From the NCBI GenBank assembly GCA_021790035.1, contig JAJYIO010000229.1, positions 1 through 5,356 of the forward strand: a stretch of DNA of 5,356 nt. The letters are read 5' to 3'. Numbering within the stretch: position 1 is the stretch's first letter; each line of letters opens with the position of its first letter. This DNA comes from a bacterium. GTDB taxonomy: Bacteria; Cyanobacteriota; Sericytochromatia; S15B-MN24; VGJW01. Below are positions 1 through 5,271 of this stretch, piece after piece. The position numbers were made by a program, and so were the translations under genes. The notes under the pieces were generated by a model. That model ran no database searches. It was not told where the DNA came from and worked only from the letters and a program-made list of their open reading frames with translations.

Positions 1-88
1 GCTACGTAGCAGTGAGTTGCCCACCGTCTGCGCCGACCCTCTCGAATAAAACGCCCCCTGCCGAGCGGGGCTACGCAGCAGCTTGCCC
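1..88. repeat. Imperfect direct repeat (copies at 1-22 and 70-88)
   Basis: The 12-mer GCTACGTAGCAG at 1-12 recurs as GCTACGCAGCAG at 70-81 with one mismatch. Each copy is followed by TTGCCC, after 4 bases in the first copy (17-22) and 1 base in the second (83-88). The copies begin 69 bp apart. The first lies at the window edge, so the repeat may continue upstream. This could be the end of a short tandem array or part of an intergenic repeat family. The similarity is seen directly; its meaning is not known. Confidence 0.45.
44..72 (-). terminator. Candidate intrinsic terminator on the minus strand
   Basis: Read on the minus strand, this segment forms a GCCCC/GGGGC stem (71-67 pairing with 57-53) around a 9-base loop. 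One G follows, then TTTTATT (51-45), which is the stem plus U-tract layout of a Rho-independent terminator. On the + strand nothing T-rich follows the stem, so it would act only on leftward transcripts. No minus-strand gene lies to its right within the window. It therefore either ends a small or antisense RNA started in the 72-260 region, or stops read-through. The structure is seen; the function is inferred. Confidence 0.45.
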
Positions 89-103
89 GCAGCGGGGGGT
101 AGT

Positions 104-128
104 TTGCGGGGGGCAAGGCCCCCTGCAA
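104..128. other. Strong G/C hairpin with 11-bp stem and 3-base loop
   Basis: Positions 104-114 pair with 118-128 around the loop AAG (115-117). Ten of the eleven pairs are Watson-Crick and one is G-T (108 with 124). No T-run follows on either strand, so it is not a standard terminator. A smaller CCCC-GAA-GGGG hairpin follows at 136-146. The left arm also matches an upstream segment: CTTGCCC (82-88) is complementary to GGGCAAG (111-117), so two folds compete for the same bases. It could be an RNA structure, a repeat-family element or a DNA cruciform site. Confidence 0.5.
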
Positions 129-199
129 GTCCCTGCCCCGAAGGGGAGTTTCCAATGCGGGAGGGTGACCCCTCTCGATCCAGATTTTATCTGCTAGTT

Positions 200-230
200 A
201 ACCTGGCTTTTTACTGGCATTTACCAGGTT
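200..230. promoter_or_regulatory. Inverted repeat in an AT-rich tract upstream of the lipoprotein gene
   Basis: AACCTGG (200-206) is the perfect reverse complement of CCAGGTT (224-230), with a 17-bp spacer. The half-site centres are 24 bp apart, a little over two helical turns. The surrounding 181-230 is 62% A+T by hand count, in sharp contrast to the G/C-rich flanks. The gene start at 261 lies 30 bp downstream. An operator for a dimeric regulator is one reading; a weak RNA hairpin is another. No regulator can be named from the sequence. Confidence 0.35.
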
Positions 231-256
231 GCCGTCGCGAGCTTCGACAATATCCT
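229..256 (+). promoter_or_regulatory. Weak candidate promoter for the lipoprotein gene
   Basis: TTGCCG (229-234) and TATCCT (251-256) are separated by 16 bp. Each matches 4 of 6 positions of the sigma-70 consensus. The -10 would lie only 4 bases before the chosen ATG, so transcription would begin at or just inside the start codon. That fits poorly unless the message is leaderless or the true start is slightly downstream. The -35 overlaps the right arm of the inverted repeat, which would suit repression. This is a consensus match only. Confidence 0.25.
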
Positions 257-260
257 CGAA

Positions 261-971
261 ATGGGTAGGAAAAAGCTGACGATCCTGGGCGCCGCCGTCG
301 CCCTGGTAATGGCTGTTGCAGGCGCGGGGTGCGGTTCATCCGGCATCACCCCCCCCAGCATCACGACCACCGGCGCATCTCAGTACCTGACTCCGCAGTC
401 CGTGCCATCGCCGACACCCAGCAGCGATCCCAACAACATCGCCAATAACCCCTTCGTGCTCTGGGTCAAGCAGAACTATCCCCAGCAGGCCGCTCAGATC
501 ATCACCAGTTACCTTTCCGAGCAGCCCGGAGCGCCGGACGATACCTCCCGGGATCAGCTGCGGGCACAGGTGCTCGGCGAGGTCGCCCAGCAGCTGCAGA
601 CGAACGTCCAGAAGGGCCTCCCGCAGGGGTTCACCGCGACCGTGGTCGGCGATAACGTCCAGGTGAGCGGCACGACCAACTACCAGGGCCATAACATCTA
701 CGTCCGGTTCGAGTTCTGGACCAAGTTCCTGCCCAACGGGGACGTCGAGATCTGGCAGCCAAACTCCACGACATACGCCCAGGCCGAGGACGTCCTGGCG
801 GAATGGTTCGGCGGCGACATCACGGCCCAGGCCCAGACGCAGATCACGCAGGCCCTGGACAAGGCCGGACCACAGAACTCCGAGCCGCACTGGCAGGGCA
901 TCCAGTACTTCAAGGGCGGCATCTTCGTCGTCGATCCGGGCGTCTGCTTCGTCAACCAGAGCGCAAGTTAG
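261..971 (+). CDS. Putative lipoprotein of unknown function (236 aa)
   Basis: I do not recognise this family. The N-terminus is a textbook export signal: basic residues MGRKK, a hydrophobic core (residues 6-20), then AGAGC with Cys24 followed by GSSG. This resembles a lipoprotein signal peptidase II site, though Gly at -3 is unusual because Leu is normal there. Residues about 27-56 are rich in Ser, Thr and Pro, like a flexible tether. The remainder (about 57-236) looks like one soluble mixed alpha/beta domain, with helical Gln/Ala-rich stretches and a beta-like centre (about 120-165). The only other cysteine is Cys229 near the C-terminus. No ribosome binding site is evident before the ATG, but this start is what exposes the signal peptide. 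The gene is separated from the next by 87 bp and an extended -10 motif, so it is probably its own unit. The coding call is secure; the function is unknown. Confidence 0.85.
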   Translation: MGRKKLTILGAAVALVMAVAGAGCGSSGITPPSITTTGASQYLTPQSVPSPTPSSDPNNIANNPFVLWVKQNYPQQAAQIITSYLSEQPGAPDDTSRDQLRAQVLGEVAQQLQTNVQKGLPQGFTATVVGDNVQVSGTTNYQGHNIYVRFEFWTKFLPNGDVEIWQPNSTTYAQAEDVLAEWFGGDITAQAQTQITQALDKAGPQNSEPHWQGIQYFKGGIFVVDPGVCFVNQSAS

Positions 972-1014
972 GACCGGATCCGGGATCGCTCGGGCCCTCA
1001 CGCGGGCGGTTCGC

Positions 1015-1023
1015 TGCTATCCT
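1015..1023 (+). promoter_or_regulatory. Extended -10 promoter motif for the peptidase gene
   Basis: TGCTATCCT matches the extended -10 pattern TGnTATnnT. No convincing -35 is visible 16-18 bp upstream, which an extended -10 does not strictly need. Transcription would start near 1030, leaving a leader of about 29 bases that contains the GAGG ribosome binding site at 1047-1050. No intrinsic terminator is seen between the lipoprotein stop (971) and this motif; the only dyad there is the loop-less palindrome CCGGATCCGG (974-983). Confidence 0.4.
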
Positions 1024-1046
1024 GGAGAAGTCCTTCGATGTAGCGT

Positions 1047-1050
1047 GAGG
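1047..1050 (+). promoter_or_regulatory. Ribosome binding site of the M20 peptidase
   Basis: GAGG lies 8 bases upstream of the ATG at 1059, which is standard Shine-Dalgarno spacing and supports that start codon. Confidence 0.6.
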
Positions 1051-1058
1051 TTCCGCCC

Positions 1059-2408
1059 ATGATTTCCGCCCCCGAGATCGACGCCGCGATTGCCCAGCAG
1101 CGCCAGGCTTTCGAGCGCGCACTCACCCAGGCGGTCGCCATTCCGACGGTCAGCATGGACCCGGAGCGTGATTCCGACATCCGCCGGGGAGCTGCTTGGT
1201 CCGCCTCCTTCCTGCGCGACCTCGGCGCGACCGTCGATATCGTCCAGACCCCTGGCAATCCCGTGGTGTGGGGCCGCTTCGCCATGCCGGGAGCTCGCCG
1301 CAGCGTCGCAATATACAACCACTTCGACGTTCAGCCTGCCGACGAGCCGGAGTGGCGGACCTCTCCCTTCGAGCTCAAGATCGAGGGAGAGCGCTACATC
1401 GGACGCGGGGCCACCGATGACAAGGGACCGGCCTTGACCGCCGCGTTCGCAGCCCGGATGGCTCGCGAGCAGGGCATCCCTGTCGACATTCACTTCTTCT
1501 GGGAGCTCGAAGAAGAGATCGGCAGTCCCAGCTTCGGCTCCTTCCTCTCCGGGGCGCCAAAGGTCGACTCCGTCCTGGTGTCGGACACCATCTGGATCTC
1601 CCGCGATCGTCCCGCGGCGCCCCTGGGACTCCGCGGCATGCAGACGGCCCGCCTGGTGCTGCGGACCGGGGATCACGACGCCCACTCGGGTCTGACCGGC
1701 GGGGCGGCTCGCAATCCGATCGCCGAGCTTTGCGACCTGGTCGCAGCGATGCTCGACGCCGACACCGGCAACGTCAAGATTCCAGGCTTCTATGACGAGG
1801 TCCGGGCCCCTTCGCCCGAAGAGGTCGCCGGATTCCTGGCCTCGGGGTTCGACGCCGAGGCCTTCCGCTCGGTCCATGGGTTCAGCAGCCTGCGCTATCG
1901 CGATCCCGCCGAGATCACCCGTCGCATCTGGGCCCTGCCCACGCTCGAGGTCCACGGGATCGCGGGCGGCTACCAGGGGCCGGGCGTCAAGAGCGTCATT
2001 CCGCCGTGGGCCGAGGCCAAGATCAGCATGCGGCTCGTGCCGGACATGACGCCGGCCAAGGCGCTCGAGCGACTCACTGCCTTCGTCAAGGCCCACAATC
2101 CCGACGTGGAGATCTTCCCCGAGGCCGGCCTCGATTCCTATCTCGCCCCCACCGGCGGACCTCACGTGGGCGCGCTCAAGAAGGCCATGGCGGCAGGATT
2201 CGGGCGGGAGCCGGCCTTCGTGCGCGAGGGCGGGAGCATCGGGGCCGTCGTGCAGATGCAGCGCCACCTGGATTGCCCCATCCTGTTCCTGGGCCTGTCG
2301 CTCCCCGAGCACGGCTACCACGCCCCCAACGAGAGCTTCGACTGGCACATGGCGTCGGGCGGCATGAAGGCGTTCACCACCTACTTCCAGGAGATCGCGG
2401 CGCTGTAG
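1059..2408 (+). CDS. M20-family metallopeptidase (dipeptidase/carnosinase-like)
   Basis: A cytoplasmic di-zinc amidohydrolase of 449 residues, the usual length for the M20 peptidases related to CNDP2 and PepV-type dipeptidases. It should hydrolyse a dipeptide or N-acyl amino acid; the substrate cannot be read from sequence. The active site looks complete: NHFDVQP gives zinc ligand His88 and Asp90; GRGATDDKGP gives the bridging Asp120; ELEEEIGS gives catalytic base Glu152 and ligand Glu153; VSDT gives ligand Asp176; HGYHAPNE gives ligand His421. The dimerisation (lid) domain carries DAHSGLTGG with His209, the residue that reaches the partner's active site in this family, and REGGS in the C-terminal half is also conserved. 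There is no signal peptide. The start is supported by GAGG 8 bases upstream. The FtsA-like gene follows after 30 bp, so the two are probably co-transcribed. DapE and ArgE are less likely, because DDKGP plus the long lid domain point to the dipeptidase branch. Confidence 0.93.
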   Translation: MISAPEIDAAIAQQRQAFERALTQAVAIPTVSMDPERDSDIRRGAAWSASFLRDLGATVDIVQTPGNPVVWGRFAMPGARRSVAIYNHFDVQPADEPEWRTSPFELKIEGERYIGRGATDDKGPALTAAFAARMAREQGIPVDIHFFWELEEEIGSPSFGSFLSGAPKVDSVLVSDTIWISRDRPAAPLGLRGMQTARLVLRTGDHDAHSGLTGGAARNPIAELCDLVAAMLDADTGNVKIPGFYDEVRAPSPEEVAGFLASGFDAEAFRSVHGFSSLRYRDPAEITRRIWALPTLEVHGIAGGYQGPGVKSVIPPWAEAKISMRLVPDMTPAKALERLTAFVKAHNPDVEIFPEAGLDSYLAPTGGPHVGALKKAMAAGFGREPAFVREGGSIGAVVQMQRHLDCPILFLGLSLPEHGYHAPNESFDWHMASGGMKAFTTYFQEIAAL

Positions 2409-2421
2409 CCCGAGCGAGCCC

Positions 2422-2426
2422 GAGGA
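2422..2426 (+). promoter_or_regulatory. Probable ribosome binding site of the FtsA-like gene
   Basis: GAGGA lies 12 bases before the ATG at 2439, slightly long spacing. An in-frame GTG at 2454 is an alternative but would be even further away, so ATG 2439 is preferred. Confidence 0.4.
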
Positions 2427-2438
2427 TTCTCCACGCCG

Positions 2439-4745
2439 ATGGACAACGTTCACGTGGCCGAGGGCACGCCTCCCGTCCTGGCGCTGGACATCGGAACCCG
2501 CTCGATCGTCGGCTTGCTGGCTTTTCCGCAGGATGACGGGCGGATGCAGATCGTCGATGCGGAGGCCGTGGCGCACGACGACCGGGCGATGCGAGACGGC
2601 CAGGTCCACGACATTCCCGAGGTGGGCAGGCGTATCGGCTTGCTGGTCGACCGCATGGCGGCGCGCAATGGCTGGCGACCCCGGCGCGCCTACGTGGCGG
2701 CGGCGGGAAGGGCTCTTGCCACTTCCGAGGCCGAGGCCGACCTTGCCGTGGGCCGTCCGGGGCAGGTCACCGAGGAGCTGCTGCGGCAGCTGACCGTCGC
2801 TGGCGTCGCCCGGGCCGTGGAGGGGCTCAAGGGGGGGGCTGCCGGCCGGAACTCACCCCATGGCTTTCACTGCGTCGGGTTCTCCGTCGTGCGCTACCTG
2901 CTCGACAACGAGCCCATGGCCAATCCCCTCGGCCAGCGGGGTGAGAGGGTTCAGGCCCGGATCATCGCCACCTTCCTGCCGCGCATCGTCACCGACGGTC
3001 TGATCCTGGCCTTGAAGAGGGCCGACCTCGAGGTCGCGGGGCTCACCCTCGAGCCGATCGCCGCAGCCAACGTCGCCCTCGCGCCGACCATGCGATCGCT
3101 CAATCTCGCGCTGATCGACATCGGAGCTGGTACCAGCGACATCGCCTTGACCCGAGATGGCGCGGTGACGGGCTACGCCATGGTGCCGATGGCCGGCGAT
3201 GCCATGACCGAGGCCCTGGCGCAGGGCTACCTCCTCGACTTCCCCGAGGCCGAGCGCCTGAAGATCGCCTACGGCGATCGGTCGCCCGTTGAACCGGAGC
3301 CGCCGCCCCTCCTGGCGTCGGACATCCTCGGGGCGTCGATCCGCGTCTCGGCCGATGACCTCGATGCCCTCATGCAGCCGGTCATTGCCGACCTCTCCGG
3401 CCGCATCGCCGGCGAGATCCTGATGCTCAACGCCAGGGCGCCGGCGGCCGTGGTGTGCATCGGTGGGGGAAGTCTCACACCGCGCCTGGCGACGGCGATC
3501 GCCCGGTCCCTTGGGCTTCCTCCCGCTCGCGTGGGCGTCCGCGGCGCCGACATGATCAAGAGCGTCGATCTTTCGGCCCTGGCCGATCGCCCGGACCTCG
3601 TGGCGCTCCTTTCGAGTCCCACCGGGGTCACTCCCTTGGGGATCGCCTGGGGGGCTCTCTACGAGCCCGGATTTCATTTCGTCGACGCCTGGGTTCGAGC
3701 GGCGGGCGACGAGGGCGTAACGCCCGATGCCGAGCAGCGCGTCCAGGTCCTCGAGCTGGGTCGGGCGACCGTCTTCGATGCCCTCATCGCCGCCGGAGTT
3801 CGGGCCCGGGAGCTCGCCGGTCGACCCGGGCTGGGCCTGGCGGTTCGGGTCAACGGTCAGATCCGCCTCGTCCCGGGGACGCCGGGCCAGGATGCGGCCG
3901 TCACCGTGGATGGCAAGCCTGCGTCTCTCGACGCCCCTCTGCTGGCTGGCGCGCACATCGCGTATTCTCCGGCCTCGGACGGTACGGATGCACAGGCCCA
4001 AGTCGGCGATCTGGCAGAGGCCGCCCTGCTGTCGTTCGTGCTCGAAGATCGCCCCGTCGCGGTGCGCCCGCGACTCGAGGTCGACGGCCGGGCCGTCGAG
4101 CCCCAGGCGAGCTTGCACGATGGCGCCGAGGTCTCGTGCGACCGCAGCCTCCAGGCATTGCTCTCCCAGGCCGGGGTCTTTCTCGATCGGCAGCCCTTGC
4201 GGTTTACCCTCGACGGGATCCCGCAGGAGCTTCCACGCCGGTCTTTCGTGCTTCGCGTCGATGGCGAACCGGCCGGGCCGACGACCGAACTGTCTGGAGG
4301 CGAGCGCGTCGAGGTTCGGGTCATCGAGCACGCCGCTCCGCGGGTCGCGGACGTGGTGCCAGACGGTGCGGCCAGCGCGATCGGACTCTTTCTCAACGGC
4401 GAGCCCCTGCGCATTCCGGTGCGCTCCATCAAGGTGCGGCGCGAGGGCGTGGAAATTTCGCTGGAATCGCCGGTTCTCGAGGGGGACCAGCTCACCGTCG
4501 AATCCTCGGCCCCACCCATCCTGGCCGACCTCCTGGCGCTCATCCAGGCGGAACTCGTCGTCTCGGCGAGCCCGGCCACGAGGCTCGACCTCCAAATCGA
4601 CGGCGAACCCGCCGCATTCACCTCGCCACTGGGCGAGAATGCGCACGTCGAGGCGCGTTGGGTGCCCATGGGATGGCATGCGGACGGCGTGCAGCACCTG
4701 GCTCGAGATCGCCAGTCCTCGGACGCGACTATGGAAAACCTCTAG
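2439..4745 (+). CDS. FtsA/PilM-like actin-fold ATPase with long repeat C-terminus
   Basis: The 768-residue protein has two parts. Residues about 13-410 are an FtsA-type actin-fold ATPase: phosphate-1 loop LDIGTRSIVGLL (16-27); the FtsA-like RDGQVHDIPEV (52-62) and YVAAAGRAL (85-93) leading into the 1C/SHS2 region; LEPIAAANVAL (204-214); phosphate-2 loop LIDIGAGTSDIAL (225-237); adenosine motif VVCIGGGSLTPRL (338-350); and GVTPLGIAWGAL (396-407). Residues about 467-742 form about 4.5 copies of a roughly 60-residue beta-rich unit marked by (V/L/I)-(N/D)-G turns. Classical FtsA is about 400-450 residues and ends in an amphipathic membrane helix that recruits FtsZ to the membrane; neither that helix nor an ftsZ neighbour is seen here. 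From memory, FtsA-annotated proteins with a similar extended tail occur in Clostridia. The role is inferred to be a filament-forming or scaffolding ATPase at the envelope, possibly in division or pilus-type assembly. The nucleotide-binding fold is near certain; the biological role is not. I give no symbol because it is unlikely to be the canonical ftsA. Confidence 0.88.
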   Translation: MDNVHVAEGTPPVLALDIGTRSIVGLLAFPQDDGRMQIVDAEAVAHDDRAMRDGQVHDIPEVGRRIGLLVDRMAARNGWRPRRAYVAAAGRALATSEAEADLAVGRPGQVTEELLRQLTVAGVARAVEGLKGGAAGRNSPHGFHCVGFSVVRYLLDNEPMANPLGQRGERVQARIIATFLPRIVTDGLILALKRADLEVAGLTLEPIAAANVALAPTMRSLNLALIDIGAGTSDIALTRDGAVTGYAMVPMAGDAMTEALAQGYLLDFPEAERLKIAYGDRSPVEPEPPPLLASDILGASIRVSADDLDALMQPVIADLSGRIAGEILMLNARAPAAVVCIGGGSLTPRLATAIARSLGLPPARVGVRGADMIKSVDLSALADRPDLVALLSSPTGVTPLGIAWGALYEPGFHFVDAWVRAAGDEGVTPDAEQRVQVLELGRATVFDALIAAGVRARELAGRPGLGLAVRVNGQIRLVPGTPGQDAAVTVDGKPASLDAPLLAGAHIAYSPASDGTDAQAQVGDLAEAALLSFVLEDRPVAVRPRLEVDGRAVEPQASLHDGAEVSCDRSLQALLSQAGVFLDRQPLRFTLDGIPQELPRRSFVLRVDGEPAGPTTELSGGERVEVRVIEHAAPRVADVVPDGAASAIGLFLNGEPLRIPVRSIKVRREGVEISLESPVLEGDQLTVESSAPPILADLLALIQAELVVSASPATRLDLQIDGEPAAFTSPLGENAHVEARWVPMGWHADGVQHLARDRQSSDATMENL

Positions 4746-4748
4746 CCA

Positions 4749-4762
4749 GCGGGGGATCCCGC
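4749..4762. other. Small hairpin after the FtsA-like gene
   Basis: GCGGG (4749-4753) pairs with CCCGC (4758-4762) around a 4-base loop, starting 3 bases after the FtsA-like stop codon. No T-run follows on the + strand, so it is not a convincing intrinsic terminator. It could protect the 3' end of the upstream message or help pause transcription before the next gene. Confidence 0.3.
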
Positions 4763-4786
4763 AGGCAACGAGCCGTCAGTCTGCGG

Positions 4787-4792
4787 TATCAT
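4787..4792 (+). promoter_or_regulatory. -10 element placed for a leaderless thioesterase transcript
   Basis: TATCAT fits the TAnnnT -10 pattern (5 of 6 positions of TATAAT) and is followed by exactly 7 bases before the ATG at 4800. No Shine-Dalgarno sequence is visible upstream of the gene. A -10 about 7 bases before an ATG without a ribosome binding site is the usual signature of leaderless mRNA. No clear -35 is seen. Confidence 0.4.
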
Positions 4793-4799
4793 CGTGATT

Positions 4800-5210
4800 A
4801 TGATGGTCGAACTGGATCACCTGGTCGGTTACATCGGCTATGCCGCGACGATCGTTTCCTCGGAGAATACGTCGGTCGCCATGAGCAGCGGCACCTTGCC
4901 CGCCCTCGCGACGCCGGCCTTGGTGGCGCTGGCCGAGCACGCCGCCATGAACGCCGTCGAGGCTGCCCTGCCGCTCGGAATGACGACGGTTGGCACCGAG
5001 GTCCACCTCAAGCACCTGACGGCGACCCCGGTAGGCCACAACATCCAGGCCAAGGCGGTGGTCTCGGCGATTTCCGGCCGCAAGCTGCAGTTCCACATCC
5101 AGGCTTTCGACGAGCGGGAGAAGATCGCCGAGGGGACCCACGAGCGGTTCATCGTCGAGGCCGAACGCTTCATGAACCGCCTCGTCGCCAAGAAGCCCAA
5201 GGGCTCGTAG
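4800..5210 (+). CDS. FlK-type hotdog-fold acyl-CoA thioesterase
   Basis: A small cytoplasmic thioesterase of 136 residues from this start (138 if GTG 4794 is used, 135 from ATG 4803). It hydrolyses an acyl-CoA to the free acid and CoA. The family is the hotdog-fold group typified by fluoroacetyl-CoA thioesterase FlK. Characteristic blocks are LATPALVALAEHAA, GMTTVGT, KHLTATPVG, SGRKLQFHIQAFDE and EGTHERFIVEAERF. Counted from GTG 4794, Thr40, Glu48 and His74 have exactly the spacing (8 and 26 residues) of the FlK catalytic residues Thr42, Glu50 and His76. The positions matching the phenylalanine lid of FlK (Phe33, Phe36) are Ser and Thr here, so fluoroacetyl-CoA is probably not the natural substrate. 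No ribosome binding site is seen; a TATCAT -10 lies 7 bases upstream, which favours ATG 4800 on a leaderless transcript. The gene lies 54 bp after the FtsA-like gene. Family call is confident; substrate unknown. Confidence 0.9.
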   Translation: MMVELDHLVGYIGYAATIVSSENTSVAMSSGTLPALATPALVALAEHAAMNAVEAALPLGMTTVGTEVHLKHLTATPVGHNIQAKAVVSAISGRKLQFHIQAFDEREKIAEGTHERFIVEAERFMNRLVAKKPKGS

Positions 5211-5255
5211 CCGGCGCGTCGCGCTGCCAGGGATGACGAAGTCGCCTCGGGCGGC

Positions 5256-5262
5256 AGAAGGA
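5256..5262 (+). promoter_or_regulatory. Ribosome binding site deciding the folD start
   Basis: AGAAGGA ends 9 bases before GTG 5272. It lies inside the longer in-frame reading from ATG 5233, which has no comparable signal, so it favours the GTG. Confidence 0.5.
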
Positions 5263-5271
5263 CCAGATCGA

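Noticed and set aside
12..268. Two 61-codon + strand frames (12-197 and 83-268) in the 5' intergenic region
   Set aside because: They run across hairpins and repeats, have no ribosome binding site, and their composition is not protein-like.
974..1007. Palindrome CCGGATCCGG (974-983) and a GCCC/GGGC stem (994-1007) as a terminator of the lipoprotein gene
   Set aside because: The palindrome has no loop, the stem is only 4 bp, and no T-run follows either one.
1017..2609. 530-codon minus-strand open frame opposite the peptidase
   Set aside because: It is a high-GC shadow of the peptidase gene: Arg/Gly/His-rich low-complexity translation with no family motif, while the + strand has a full M20 active site.
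3092..3502. Two GCGATCGC octamers (3092-3099 and 3495-3502) resembling cyanobacterial HIP1
   Set aside because: A rough expectation at this GC content is about 0.2 per window, so two is only mildly high. Both are inside coding sequence and too few to infer lineage.
2853..4697. 614-codon minus-strand open frame opposite the FtsA-like gene
   Set aside because: Long antisense frames are expected at this GC content. The translation lacks recognisable motifs and is rich in Arg, Gly and Asp in the manner of a complement-frame artefact.
3455..5236. 593-codon + strand open frame overlapping the FtsA-like and thioesterase genes
   Set aside because: Arg/Gly/Pro-rich out-of-frame translation covering parts of two well-supported genes; no domain and no ribosome binding site.
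5233..5271. ATG 5233 as the folD start
   Set aside because: No ribosome binding site precedes it. The extra 13 residues are not FolD-like, and AGAAGGA sits at good spacing before GTG 5272. It is kept only as an alternative.
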